Below are positions 31,478 through 42,672 of a stretch of 64,000 nt of DNA, piece by piece. This stretch comes from Phytophthora colocasiae (Eukaryota > Oomycota > Peronosporomycetes > Peronosporales > Peronosporaceae). The translations under genes and the position numbers were made by a program. Where the stretch lies: NCBI GenBank assembly GCA_018806915.1, contig JAGKQI010000090.1, forward strand, positions 434,001 to 498,000, written 5' to 3'. How positions within the stretch are numbered: the first letter of the stretch is position 1; each line of letters opens with the position of its first letter. A model generated the notes under the pieces. The model worked only from the letters and a program-made list of their open reading frames with translations, made no database searches and was not told where the DNA came from.

Positions 31478-32131
31478 CAACGGCTCTATCTGCTAGCACT
31501 GCAGCCTAAGTAACCAACGTTAATGATGCCGGCGACGGATGCCGTCCTCTCATGAACCAGACAGAACCTGTGAAACCCCCAGCATCATGCTTTGATTAAA
31601 GAGGTTTCGGAGGACTAATTAGTCTGATGGCTCCTTGTTTCGACTAAGTATTTGTACGACGTACGGGTGGTAGATGTTCTCTCAAAGGAGAGAATCTATC
31701 TGTCTTTGAAGTTGGACTAGAGTATATCGCTGGGTTATGGTTCAGCCAGTGAGTTGTCACTCACTTATGAATCACTAGAGTTTGGGCTGAGGTTGCGTAA
31801 CATAAGGATAGCCTTACTGGTATGTATAATAAACGCAATATAACGAGATGCAAAACGAAATTAGAGCTATAGCGACTCGACCGTGCAATCTTTAATGTGG
31901 ACGTCTAGCTTGTTCTGCACTTGACCCTCCAGGGACAATCTGGAAGATCACCTACGATCCTGTGGGCTTGATGCGGCCATGCTTTACCGTCTTGACCTCC
32001 TTCTGAGTTTTTAGAGTCCAGCCTGCCACTCCTTAAGTTGAGTCGTGGTCCGTTGAGTCACGATGTACGGAGGTTTGATTCAAGTTGTGCATTACAAGTA
32101 CTGACAACCGCTTCTACTCCGTCTTCTCGAG
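31478..32131. other. Intergenic between aquaporin 1 start and IFT70 stop
   Basis: No ORF of note. It should hold the aquaporin promoter (next to 31478) and the IFT70 3' UTR (next to 32131). I do not see a clear Inr motif near the aquaporin ATG. Confidence 0.4.
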
Positions 32132-34153
32132 CTACGAGCGCAGCTTGAGGAAGGTACGCTTTAGAACTCGAGCCTGAAAACAACAGCATCAGACAGAGGT
32201 GACTATTGTGAACAATCTGTACTTTTGGCTTACCTCGTAGCTGATCGTGTGCTGGATAGCACCCGTCCCCGTCACCCCAGCGTTCTTCTGGCCCACTGCA
32301 GTTGTCGTGAAAATGTCCTTCCCGTGCTGATCGGCGCAGTCGAGGAACTCGATGATGTCATCCATTGTGGAGTCGCGTATCGTAGTCATGTGCTTTGCCA
32401 GTGTGAGCGCCAACCCAAGGAAGCAGCGCTTGGCGTAGTACCAGGTATCCGGTCCAAGCTTGCGGTGGTACGGCTCCATACTCTTCATGACACGACAAAT
32501 GCCAAAGTCGTAGTTGTTCTTGGAGCAGTATAGTGTGCCAATGACCAGGTTCACAATACAGAGGTGGAAGAGCCTCTTGTCTGGGTCGCGACTCGATTCT
32601 TCCTCCTCCTCCCGCTCGATAGAACGCAGCAGCTCTTCAGCTTTCTCATTGTCCGTATTCATCACGTAGCACACGCACAGATTGGCCAGAATGATAGCTT
32701 GTACGTCTAGCAGGTTGTCCTGGTGTTTCTTGACGAACGGCTCGTAGTACTGGATCGCCTGCTCGTACTTGTTGCCTTGTAGGAAGAAGACGTGAGCCAC
32801 ATTGAGCTTCCAGGCTTCATGTTCCGAACAGAACTCGGCTGTCTGACGGAAGATCTTCTCGACTTGCGTATAGTTCCCACGCTCCCAGTAGATATTCGCC
32901 TGCGCCATCAGCACGGGCATGAAGTCTTCCAGCGCGTCGTCGTACGCCTTCAAAGACGTTTTAATATCCTCATTGGACTGAGCGAGACGCGCGTCTTGGA
33001 TCTTCTTGGTCAATTTGCGGAGCCCTTCAACGTGTTTCGTAGCCAACTCGTCGTACTTGCGGTACGCGTCTTCCGGCGACGTCTGCAGCGTCACGGTAGC
33101 GTCCATGAAGTCGTAAAAGTCTTTAGACAGCAACTGGAACGTCAGATGTGCGTTCTCCGCCAGGACGTCCGCCATGAGATCATGGAAGCCGTGCTTCGTG
33201 TACAAAATGAGCAGGTTCGAGAAGGTTTCGACCGGGAAGGGCGGGTTCTGCAGCAAGAAGTTGAGCTTCTTGAAGCCGCCGTTCGGATCCACGTCCATGT
33301 TCATGAGACCGAAGTTATGGAGTGAGACTGGGTCCAGTTCCTCTTCTTGTCGAGGTGGCATGTCCATCAACGCGTCTCGAGCGCCTTTGTAGTTCTTCAT
33401 CTCGTACTCAATAGCTGCTTTCAAGTTGAAAGCCTCAACGAGAGCCGTCTCTCGTAGCACGGTAGAATTGCGTACAGATTTGACATCAATGTTCTGCTCG
33501 CTCTTACTACCAACACTCAGCTCTGGGTGGTCTCGCACTCCTTTCTCAATGATCTCCGCGATCTGCCTCATCGCGTTGCCGTACTGTTTCATCTTGAAGA
33601 AACATAGTGCGATGTTATACGATAGATCGGGCTGGTAGCCCAGGATATTCAGAGCATCAGCGAATTTGGCTCGTGCGTTTTCAAACCGACCCTCCTTGTA
33701 CTCGATAGCCCCGTCGAACACGATTGTAGTGGGGTCGTCTGGTAGACACTCTTCTAGCACGGAGCGTGTGGCTTTGATGTCGTTCTGCTCGTAGTACGAG
33801 GCTGCTCGGAGCAGATGCACACGTTGTGCGAACTGATCACTTTCCAATTGACTTGCTCGTCTAGAAGCGGCATCATACTGCCCGGACTTGTATAGTGACT
33901 GAGCCAGGTAGAGCTGGTAGTCGTCCACTTCTGGGTAATTGGCACAGAGCTGCTCGTACATACCTACAGCTTGATGAAAGAGCTGCATGTGGTAGTAGCA
34001 GTATCCCAAGAGCGAAAGTGCTGCACGACTGTGCGGATGATTCTCCAATTCGATCTGGAGGATCCGAACTGCTTCCTCGTACTTCTGATCACGGATTAAC
34101 CCGTAGATCGTCGACGTGTAGCTGCTCCCAGCACCATCTTGCGTCTGGAACAT
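32132..34153 (-). CDS. IFT70: IFT70/TTC30 intraflagellar transport TPR protein
   Basis: Two exons, 34153-32234 and 32173-32132, with a 60-bp intron (GTAAGC...TTCAG) near the 3' end, give 653 residues; human TTC30 is about 665. IFT70 is a TPR subunit of IFT-B, required for building cilia and tubulin polyglutamylation. Family blocks are clear: TSTIYGLIRDQKYEEAVRIL, ALSLLGYCYYHMQLFHQA, YQPDLSYNIALCFFKMKQY, MPPRQEEELDPVSLHNFGLMNMD, DVLAENAHLTFQLL and WKLNVAHVFFLQGNKYEQAI, PDTWYYAKRCFLGL. Without splicing, the frame would end in a non-conserved tail; splicing gives ISYE-ARVLKRTFLKLRS, matching the family end. ATG 34153 (MFQTQ) suits the family start; an ATG 48 bp upstream is possible. An Inr-like TTCATTACTAGATTT lies just upstream on the minus strand. 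Fits a zoospore-forming organism. Confidence 0.95.
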
Positions 34154-34565
34154 GGTGACAATGGAGAAATCTAGTAATGAACGACCGTTGCGAACCGACA
34201 CTAGAGGATGTGTATTTTAGTGAGTGTTGTCACTTACATGGACACTACATCGGCTTTCGTTTGTATATACTTCCTGGTTGCTTCTACTTTGAATTCTAAT
34301 GGGATTATACATGTAATAATGTCGAACCAAACACACCAAACACATCATGAAATCTTTCTCCAATACGTGTACCAGTGCGTGGCAGCACGATTGTTGTGTC
34401 ACGGTCGTCATCACCTGGTCTGCGTAGAGATTACCAATTCTGAGCAATATATCTACTCTGGTATTCGTGACAACTTTCTTACCCCCACTGCGCCACACCG
34501 TTCTCCAGTTCACTTGTCAATTTGCTTCTCAGCTTCAAGGCCCAAGACCCAATTACAACTACCCC
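34154..34565. promoter_or_regulatory. Divergent intergenic region, IFT70 and RXLR promoters
   Basis: 412 bp between two divergent starts. The RXLR side has an oomycete Inr/FPR-like core at 34508-34523 (GTTCACTTGTCAATTT), about 45 bp before the ATG. The IFT70 side has a TTCATTACTAGATTT word around 34164-34180 read on the minus strand. Confidence 0.5.
34508..34523 (+). promoter_or_regulatory. Oomycete Inr/FPR-like core promoter of the RXLR gene
   Basis: GTTCACTTGTCAATTT compares with the oomycete consensus GCTCATTYBNCAWTTT with few mismatches, 43 bp before the ATG. Confidence 0.55.
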
Positions 34566-34838
34566 ATGCGTCTTTCTCGCTTCTTCGTCGTTGTCGCCGC
34601 TGCCTGCCTGGCTACCAGTGCACTTGCAGACTCCAACGTGGCATCGGTCAATGAACCCAGCCACCGTAATCTGAGGAAGCACCATCACGCAGTCGAAGCT
34701 GAAGAACGTATGGATAAACTCCCTCGCGATAAAGTGCAAGCGCTGGCTCATAGTGTCGGTTTAACGCTTGACGACGTTTTTGAGGGTTTTGCTCTTGAAG
34801 GATGGGACCAGAGCCATAGTGCTCGTCCACGTACTTAA
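34566..34838 (+). CDS. RXLR-EER secreted effector, 3'-truncated
   Basis: 90 codons. Residues 1-21 (MRLSRFFVVVAAACLATSALA) form a signal peptide; RNLR at 34-37 and EER at 46-48 are the RXLR-dEER host-targeting pattern of Phytophthora effectors secreted into plant tissue. After it follow about 30 residues of effector domain (DKLPRDKVQALAHSVGLTLDDVFEGF). The last dozen codons (GWDQSHSARPRT) are not effector sequence: they are the antisense strand of the Grx2 fragment 34800-34996. So the original 3' part is gone and the frame ends by chance in foreign DNA. The signal peptide, both motifs and promoter remain, so a short secreted product could still be made. RXLR identity is firm from motif order and spacing; function unknown. 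Confidence 0.85.
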   Translation: MRLSRFFVVVAAACLATSALADSNVASVNEPSHRNLRKHHHAVEAEERMDKLPRDKVQALAHSVGLTLDDVFEGFALEGWDQSHSARPRT

Positions 34839-34996
34839 CGATGTCCCAGCTCTCCGGGAAGGGTTTCTCCCCCACTGGCACGAAAATAGGGGCCTGCTTG
34901 GAGCCTACGAGGCTGATGGGGGTACAAAACGTCGTACTTAACTTTCTTAAGGACGCGAGCACGACAGCAATGACGCTGGGACGAGGCAGTGGCCAT
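34800..34996 (-). pseudogene. Glutaredoxin-2-like N-terminal fragment
   Basis: On the minus strand from ATG 34996: MATASSQ, then CRARV-LKKVKYDVLY with codons lost around the active site, a frameshift, then SLVGSKQAPIFVPVGEKPFPESWDIVKYVDEHYGSGP, which matches the Grx2 gene at 24922. Homology stops near 34800 at the join with the RXLR gene. The catalytic Cys-Pro-Phe stretch is deleted, so it is dead. Confidence 0.85.
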
Positions 34997-35263
34997 ACTG
35001 GACGGGAATCTGATCGGAGCAAAAGGGATCATTATGAGCGAGACAGCATACATCCGAAAATTATCCTCATCACTTTCACTTGTAACCCTCATGGAGATAT
35101 CGTCAATATCATTGCTAAGTTGAGATGAGATGGCTTCAAACTTGCAAATTTTCTGAAATATTAGTGTTTTAAACACATAGTAGTCATATTTCAGAAAAAA
35201 GAAGTACTACCGCATTTAACCGCAGGTACATGTAACTTACTACACCTTTGCCCGTCCAATCTG
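34997..35263. other. Spacer with a dispersed-repeat end
   Basis: No gene. 35235-35262 (TACACCTTTGCCCGTCCAATCTG) is the reverse complement of part of 45075-45108. Confidence 0.45.
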
Positions 35264-35889
35264 GGAATAGTCTCAAGCAAAGTGGTACCGTCATATATTT
35301 TTTTTTACCTTATCGCAAATATCACACTACTACTCGCTAAACATCAATGAATCAGGGAATGCTTGCAGTCAAGCAGGGACTCGCAAGGTGTCTGGCTTGT
35401 GCATCGCCTACGCGCCGTAGACCATGTCTTTCATCACCTCCGCCGCGTTCACTGCGTCACGGGCGTGAAGCTCCATCTTGGTGACCAACGTTGGCGTGAT
35501 GAACTTCATGCTGGCATGAGCAGCTCGCTCCAGGAAGCGCATCGTGCGCTCCTTGATGGTCAGGGGGTTGCCATCCTCGTCCACCATGTTACTGCGGTCA
35601 CAAATCTCGGCACGATCCAAAGCCAAACGCTCCTTCATGTGAGCCTTCAGTGAATACGGGGCGAGGCGTAGCAAAACGAGATCATTCAGGCGCGAAGGCG
35701 GCAGGTTTTGCGCGAAGGCGGGCTCCTTCGCGCGTGGCAAGCAGGCAGCAAGTTTTGACCGGCAGCTCATCACCTTGCGAGTCCCTGCTTGACTGCAAGC
35801 ATTCCCTGATTCATTGATGTTTAGCGAGTAGTAGTGTGATATTTGCGATAAGGTAAATATGACGGTACCACTTTGCTTGAGACTATTCC
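35264..35889. mobile_element. Inverted-repeat element with a small ORF
   Basis: Arms 35264-35390 and 35771-35889 are reverse complements of about 120 bp (differing by an 8-base T-run indel). Between them lies a minus-strand ORF of about 120 codons (35777-35408) reading RLNDLVLLRLAPYSLKAHMK, then DRAEICDRSNMVDEDGNPLT, KERTMRFLERAAHASMKF and ending MKDMVYGA. I do not recognise it. The outer flanks join into a sequence that is present uninterrupted at 45059-45108, so this is an insertion into a repeat. Superfamily unknown. Confidence 0.6.
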
Positions 35890-35990
35890 AGGGTTGTGAA
35901 AAAAACAATTTGACTTTCAAATAATTCAATTAACCCTATCGTGCGCCACCTTGATAAAGTATAGTATACAATTTTAAGTTAATGCCTCTT

Positions 35991-36015
35991 AAAAGGGCGC
36001 TCACTGCGCCCTTTT
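35991..36015. repeat. Left subterminal palindrome of piggyBac element
   Basis: 10-bp stem AAAAGGGCGC / GCGCCCTTTT with a 5-nt loop. Likely a transposase-binding site by analogy to subterminal repeats in this superfamily. Confidence 0.6.
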
Positions 36016-36760
36016 AGAAAATCACGGTAGTTCAGCTTGGTTACGAGAGCACAACCATCGTACGTTTTCTATACTGTGTAGAAAAAGGAGACGATAAAAC
36101 GCTCTCTGAGCGCCCTTTTACAAAATCACTGTACTACTCTAAGCTCCATCTGATTGGCTTTTAATTATTTTTTTTGCACGACTAGACGAACTCGTCGCTT
36201 ATTGGCTCAATAAATGGTACAGAGTACCCAAAACATATCTTACAGAGAAAATATTTTTCTTTACTGAAAGTTATCGCCCCTCACCAGTTTATGACCAACG
36301 AAGTAACCTTGCGTTGACGACGTTGACAGTGCGTAGAGAGGTGACATGTTGCGATGGCTGGATTCGCCTTCGGCTGGTGCTTCGTGTACTTCCAGACTGC
36401 CACTGCGTGTAGCACTTCGTAAAATGAAGTGCAAGAATGCCAATTTAATTCACTTCCACGCCAGTTGTGTGGGAAATGTGGGAAATTGTTTTTATGCTCT
36501 ATCGAAAGTATAAAGATATGCAGTGGATTTCATTAACAATGGTGCATGTATCTTGGCTTTAGTATGAAGTTCATTTATGATGTGCATCAATTTTAAATTT
36601 TCTATACCATCAACAGCTGCATTTCTAGGATCTAATAACCTCCGTTATCAAATGCCATTCATTTTCCGAACGTAATACTGACAGTAAAAAGTGTATCCGT
36701 CACAATTTATAAAAATTGACGGCTCTGCTGCCTACTCATTACTGGAAGTGCAGGAGGGAG
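36016..36760. other. Left subterminal region upstream of the transposase
   Basis: AT-rich, no ORF of note. It has a second, imperfect copy of the subterminal motif around 36095-36118 and presumably the transposase promoter. Confidence 0.45.
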
Positions 36761-37409
36761 ATGTCTGGAACTAGGAAGCGCACCAAGGCGACGCAGGCCC
36801 CCCATCCAAGCAAGCGAACGCGTGTTACCAGATCTTCTGTGTCGGAGACACCATCAAACACAAGCTGCGGGTTGATCGAGTTTAGGCATGCCTGGGTCCA
36901 GTTACGAAGGGAAGGGTGGACTTCGAAGCCACCGACAGGACTGGAGAGTCGGTATCGCTACGTAAAGCCTGGTGGAAACCCAAGAGGGTTAGAAGGAGAG
37001 GACTTTCTCCTCGGGGAAGAAGCAGTCATACGTTTTGTAACGCCAGAAGCGTTCTTTGATTCGACGGACACAGGTGCAATGCAATGCGGAATACGTTAAG
37101 GTACTGATCTAACATTATGTGTGCTGGTGACAGACGACAATAGTACCCGTGGAGACCAGAAAGATCAAGGGCGCTATGGTGGACGTAGTCAGAGACGAGA
37201 TCAAATTGCTGCTACGAGTGGCGAACAAGACGTGGCTGTGAGCATTGGTGGCAGTTCCGTCAGTACCGGCCAGGCACGAGGTGAGTAGGTGTGTAGTGTT
37301 GCAGCATTTAAAGTTGCTAATCTAACGTGCGTTTGCTGCTGATAGACGTCGATCGATCTCGTGACGACGTTCGTTTACGAGGCCGCGGACGAGAAGGTGG
37401 GGGTGGCCA

Positions 37410-37448
<39 letters not shown>

Positions 37449-40271
37449 TCGCGGTCGAGTTCGTGGCGAAGGTCGAGGTCGTGGTACTGCTACGAGTGGA
37501 GAACACGACCACGGCAGCGGTATCACCGACGTTGAATCAGTTCTAGACGGCAATGGCGCACGGATCCGAGGTCGAAGCCCCGCAACGGGTGGTGTACATG
37601 ACGAGGGCGGTGAGATCATCGACGTTGATGCTGTCGAGGTTGAGGGCGTCAATCGCAATTCTGCCGGTACGGGCAGGGATAAAGGTAGGAACGCGTGAAG
37701 GGTGGAACACCACGCTACGATTTTAACTGTGATTTCTGTTGGCAGACGGCCGAAGTACTCGCGACGGCCCGTACGAAGCTGTGGTTGGTGAAGGACGCGG
37801 TCGGGTCGCTGCTACGGATGACGAAACTCACAACAGACGAGAAGTCATTGACGTTGAAGCCGAAGAAGTTGATAGCGTTGGTAGAATTCCGGCGGGTACT
37901 GGCCACAGACAAGGTGCGAACTACATGTGAGGTTTCTTAGTGAAAGGTTGCTACTCTAATCATGTGTATATTGCAGAAACACCTACCAGGGCTCCTTTGA
38001 CTCTTTTGGAGGATATTTTTATTGACAAATTGGTGGCGTTCTCGCCTGCACAAGAAGAGTGGATGAAGGCGAAGTGTTATAGAGTGATTGGAACAGCATT
38101 TATCGTCGGTCGAGTCTGCCGTCGCCCAACGAAAGGAAGATTTGCGTCGCTGTTTCAAATTCGGTGGTTGGACACACATTTTCAAAGCGCTGTGGAGCAT
38201 ATCAACGTGGGCTTGGTTCAAGCAGGCATTGAAAATTATCGTTCGGTTACACCTGGAGAACCCGGAGTGGGCCGTGTTGACTGATTCGGCTGGGGCTGAT
38301 GTATTGGAAGTTGGTGATGCAGCTGACCTGGATGTAGCCGGCGAGTATTACGAGTACGAGTTTCCTGCGCAGCTTACATCGAACCTAGCTGAAGTTGAAG
38401 CAATACGAAACATGCGGTTTACCCCTGATGACCAAGTTGATGAGCCGATGGATTTATACACCCACGCAGATGGCACTACCAAGACGCGTATTCGACCTGA
38501 GTACAAGTACATGTTTGAGCGCTCGGCCTGTTCGTGCTTCTTCGCGTATATTCCTTTGTATTTCTGGAGGCAAGTCCTTCACGAGACGAACCAGTATGCC
38601 ATCATCAAGGGGATCCGGATATCAAGCCCGTCCCGTTCAGGCTACCTGAATTGATGACGTTTATTGGAATTCTTTTTTTCATGGCTTTAAACGAAAAAGG
38701 GGAATACTCAAACTATTGGGGACCACAACCAGAAGATCGCATATTTGGTGGATGTACGACGTCTCTGGATGGTGTAATGAGTCTAAACCGCTTCAAACTC
38801 TTTAGACGTTGTCTCAGCTTCAACGCAAATCCCACTAACTTACACAAAGACGCTGCTGCTCGAATCCGCCCGCTATTGAATCTACTGAAGGTGACAGGCG
38901 ACAAGTATGTGGTTGTTGGGCGTGATGTCGCTTTGGATGAGGCCAGCGTCGCTTGTAGATCGCGTCAAGGTCGCCATCTCATCGTTTTCAACCCTACGAA
39001 GCCTACTGGAAAGTATCATTTTAGGCTGTACATGTTGTGCTGTTCTACAAGCTGGATTGCATTAAACTACCGATTGCACTGCAATAAGTCTGACATTGCG
39101 GATCGACTTGAAGGGGTGGTTACGGCGAATGAGACGGAGCAACTGCGAGAAGAGTTGGAAAAAGTCGCCAAGATTCGGCAGCACGTATTAGAGGTCGCAC
39201 GCCCGTTATTTGGAACAAATCGAGTGCTGAACATGGATAACTACTACACTTCGGTGCAACTACTCCAGGAACTCCGAATTAAAGGCCTTTATGGACGGGG
39301 AACAATCCGAACCAACAGCAAGCATTTCCCAGGGCACACGATCCTTGACAAAGATCACGACAATTGTACCCGCGGAGATTTACGCCTGGCAGTCTCGTTA
39401 GAGCATCGCATGGTAGCAGCCTCTTGGTGCGACGGGAATATCGTGAATATGGTCTCGACCGCGGACGCTTCCTCAGTATCTACCGTAACGCGCATGGTAG
39501 CCCACGAACACGTTGAGTTTACTGCTCCCACATGCATTTCGGGCCTATAACAGTAACATGCAGGGCGTAGACCGCTTGGATCAGATTCGAGGGCGGTTTT
39601 CTATTGCAGATGGACACTCATTCAAGCGCTGGCACAAGAAGCTGGCACTGGCCTTGATTGATGTCGCGAGGGCCAATGCATTTTTGACGCGACGTCTTGT
39701 CAGACCGAACGATATCACCCGTGACCCCCACCGCGTCTTTATGACGGAACTCGTACACGAACTCATCAATGGTCATTGGAAAGAAGTGGCAAGCGAAGGT
39801 CAGATGCTATTTGGAAGCCGGATACCGCATGACATTGAGGCTGGCCATTCGACAGGAACTACACCACTAGGTTCCCGACCCAACCAGGGACATAGCAGTC
39901 CATCTGTAATTGCCTGTGCCTCGGTGACATCTAAGCAAGTATACGAAGACAAAAGTCGAAAACGCCGCCGCTGCATTATATGCAGATGGGAAGGTAGATA
40001 TCCTACAGAAATTACCAACTACTGTCATACACACGGTGTGTGTCTCTGCAGTGGTGTTCATCGCGAGGCCCACAAGCCGTGGACGTGTCCTGATACAACT
40101 TGGACTTGTTGGGAGCGTTATCATCGATTTTATTTACCTCAAGGGCTCTTTACGAGCAAAGGCAATATCTGTCGAAGTTCAGCGCTAGCAAGAGGGTTGA
40201 GGCAACAGCTCGAAGTCGTAGACGCGAAACCTGCGCACAAACCAACAGCAGTTCGCCAAATTAACATGTAG
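36761..40271 (+). pseudogene. PiggyBac-like transposase (multi-exon, frameshifted)
   Basis: Exons 36761-37073, 37134-37280, 37346-37684, 37746-37913 and 37977-40271. Exon 1 gives a conserved N-terminal block (WVQLRREGWTSKPPTGLESR, YVKPGGNPRG). Exons 2-4 are Gly/Arg/Asp-rich repeat-like units. Exon 5 has the DDE_Tnp_1_7 domain: LPELMTFIGILFFMAL, catalytic Asp in VALDEASVACRSRQGRH, Asp in LNMDNYYTSVQLLQEL, GTIRTNSKHFPG, Asp in WCDGNIVNMVST, then SNMQGVDRLDQIRGRF and a Cys-rich C-terminal finger (CIICRWEGR..., CHTHGVCLCSGVH). All three catalytic Asp survive, but exon 5 has frame breaks near 38250, 38615 and 39535, so the enzyme is not made intact. Confidence 0.88.
37134..37913 (+). repeat. Array of three related phase-1 exons
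   Basis: Exons of 147, 339 and 168 nt, all multiples of three and all bounded by phase-1 introns of 61-65 bp, share a layout: D..S(T)RD, a GRGR stretch, AAT-GE/DE, a D(V/I)-rich acidic segment, then (S)AGTGR/Q at the donor. The middle unit is expanded by a GGACGA hexamer run (about 37411-37446) coding for Arg-Gly repeats. Confidence 0.75.
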
Positions 40272-40331
40272 TAAAAAACTCATTTGAATACCTCCGTCTT
40301 CATCTTCACCTGTATCAGCTCGTCGTCTGCA

Positions 40332-40903
40332 CTACTTCGTCTTCGGTGCTTCACTTAGGGTCGTAGAATCCGGTGATCTCCATGCGGGAGCCTTCGGGCG
40401 TGCAAGTACTGTATTCCCCATCAGGATTCCGAAAGCAAGCGGAGACCACGAGGTAAGACCGAGCTTCAGCTTCGGGTACAAGTCCACGTACTCGTGTTCC
40501 ACCCTCGTCCGCTCCAACAAACTGTACTCCGGGCTGATCCACGATGGGACGGATCAGTCCAAAACGGTCGGCGATCACACGCTCCTGTGACATAGGCCGA
40601 CTTCCAAGAGCTTATGACCCAGTAGAACGCCAAACCTTTCTCGATAACGAAGTTTCATGCTCGTACAGTCTCCTCAATCGGCGTGTACGGGTCAGGTTGG
40701 CGGAAGAAGATGACGTCGACGTAGTCGAGTTGTGGGCGCTTGAGCGATCCCTTAGCACCTCCAACGATGTGTTTGCTGCTGAGTCCGAGGTCGTTCGGAT
40801 CTGCCAAGTCGAATCGTTTCGCTCCGAAGAAAGCTTTCGTGGTGATGACGAGCGACACCCAGTGTACTAACTCCCTATTCATGACGTCGACCAGGCAGCT
40901 CAT
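40332..40903 (-). pseudogene. Aldo/keto reductase (Kv-beta type) fragment
   Basis: Minus-strand pieces in order: [10 protein letters not shown]..., [48 protein letters not shown], then after frame breaks ERVIADRFGLIRPIVDQPG, RVEHEYVDLYPKLKLGLTSWSPLAFGILMG and YSTCTPEGSRM. This is the central barrel region of voltage-gated K+ channel beta-subunit-like aldo/keto reductases. Both ends are missing and at least two frameshifts are present. It lies inside the piggyBac termini in the orientation opposite to the transposase. Confidence 0.8.
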
Positions 40904-41694
40904 GGATCACCTCAGACGGGATGCAGTTGATACACACGAGCCATTAACAGTCTGACGTAAGAGCACATCGGTCAGCAACAAGAATCCACTGACCCAACAG
41001 AACACAGCATTACCCTGTGGAGAACTTCTCCTTTAGCAGCGTTGCGAGTACGTTCTCCTGGTTGCAGTTGGATCTGTAGGAGTAGCAAAATGTAAGTATA
41101 TCGCTTAGCTACATTTGATACCCACTCTTCCACTGAGGAATCTAGAACCTTAGCAATGCACTATGCCTCTGCATGTCTTGACTCTTTTTCGATATCTTGG
41201 ATCAACGTAGTGCAGTGCTGCAAAATGGTGTAGATCTAGCCGGTGAAGCAGCAACGATTCCACTGGTCCAGCAATGACTATGAGTCACCTTGGACGGTTG
41301 GTTGCATCACAGCACTTGTCTCCACGTTCACGTTCAATGCATCGGTGCGCTCTTAGGAGGATGCTCACGTCCATGAGCAGCACACTTTAAATATCTGGGG
41401 GTATTGGATTTGGCCAGGTGGTACCGGATCTGCGCTGGGCTGAGGGGGAACGACGGCCAGCATCCATCCTTGTGATCCGAGTTGTATTTTAGCAAGAAAG
41501 TTTGAATGGCAGCAATGATATGCAAGTATACCACAAATTGTAAAGTAATAAATCATGTGCATCTCTTCTATTAGCTGTATATTCAATACCATCATATGCA
41601 TCTCTACTACAAATTGTATAGGTTCATATCATATGCATCTCTACTACAAATTGTATAGTTTCATATCATATGAATCTCTACTACAAATTGTATC
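40904..41694. other. Internal spacer of the piggyBac element, tandem repeats
   Basis: No gene. From about 41590 to 41694 a 36-37 bp unit (ATCATATGCATCTCTACTAC + AAATTGTAT) is repeated about three times. Confidence 0.6.
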
Positions 41695-42425
41695 ATGTCC
41701 CTCCCGCACTTTAGCCGGTCCAAGCAGCCCAAATGGAAGAAGTTCAACTGCCCGTCGTTCTCCGAGCTACTGCGCTTCTCCGTCGGGGAGGCCTTCGACA
41801 GCACCAGCTCTAGTCACTGCGCTTCTCCGCCAGAGAGGCCTTCAACAGCACCGGCTCTAGCCTCGATAGCGACGACGAGCAGTTCCAGGACGGTCTCAAA
41901 TGGGAATACACAGAGAAAATGGATAGTATTCGAGTGGAGAACGTCAAGGTCGGGTTCATTGGTATTCGCTGATCAGCAGTACGCTCACCGTACTTTGCGC
42001 AACAGAGACTACTGCTACTTGGAGATTCAGCGCCGCTTTGCGTTACCTGATGAATGAAGGGGCTTTGCTCGTTGCTTACACTCGATGAAGATAAAGAGCT
42101 GTCCAGATATGGAGAAGACCCACGGCTTTGTGAGGGGAAGCATGTACCGCTTGGGTATCGTGTTCATTGAGAGCAAGAGAGACCGCAAGACGCTGGATAT
42201 TGTACAGGCGGTGTATACAGACTTGAAAGGAAAGGTACCCCAGTGGATGGCGGCTAAAGGACTGCGGCAGCGACTCATGAGTCTCGAACATCTTAAGAAG
42301 TACGTGAACATGAAGCGCGTGGCTAACCAGACGTTCGGAAGACGCAGTCAGCTCGTGGTCCCCGCTAAAGTGAAGACGTGCTTTGTGTGTGTGGATGATA
42401 TTGGTACGTTCAAGAGGAGATACAG
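41695..42425 (+). pseudogene. START-family (START/FYVE-like) gene fragment
   Basis: Frames on the plus strand give ...KWKKFNCPSFSELL, a stretch around 41900-41960 (KWEYTEKMDSIRVENVKVGFIG), YAHRTLRNRDYCYLEIQRRF, then THGFVRGSMYRLGIVFIESKRDRKTLDIVQAVYTDLKGKVPQWMAAKGLRQRLMSL and AKVKTCFVC. The sequence pattern resembles the large oomycete family of START-domain proteins often followed by a FYVE finger (lipid binding). At least two frame breaks; the FYVE part is cut off at about 42425 by the next fragment. Confidence 0.55.
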
Positions 42426-42429
42426 CCAG

Positions 42430-42672
42430 CTGGAACTCGTGGCGAAGAAGAAGGTGATGGCCGGGAACAGGATGTCGATGGTCACGGAGATCTGCAGACC
42501 CAGACCCAGGATGCCACGCATGTGCGGCGGCGTCAGCTCCGCGCCGATGGTTCCCGTGGCCGTGCCGGACGCGATGTCGGCGATGAGACGGCCAGCCGAG
42601 AAGGCCCAGACTTTCGACACGGACGCCTCCACCACGGCACCTACGTTAATGAAGATGCAGTTGACGACTTGA
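42430..42672 (-). pseudogene. MFS sugar-transporter fragment
   Basis: Minus strand: VWAFSAGRLIADIASGTATGTIGAELTPPHMRGILGLGLQ, then TIDILFPAITFFFATSSSWLYLL. This covers two membrane spans and the loop of a hexose transporter (GRLI.GIASG and P..RG.LG signatures). About 80 codons, open but without either end, fused tail-to-tail to the START fragment. Confidence 0.8.

Noticed and set aside
32792..33325. 177-codon plus-strand ORF
   Set aside because: Antisense shadow of the IFT70 coding sequence.
37317..37658. Pro/Arg-rich ORF on the minus strand and Asp/Glu-rich ORF on plus, other frame
   Set aside because: Shadows of the GGACGA repeat in exon 3 of the piggyBac transposase; the Arg-Gly frame joins the splice sites.
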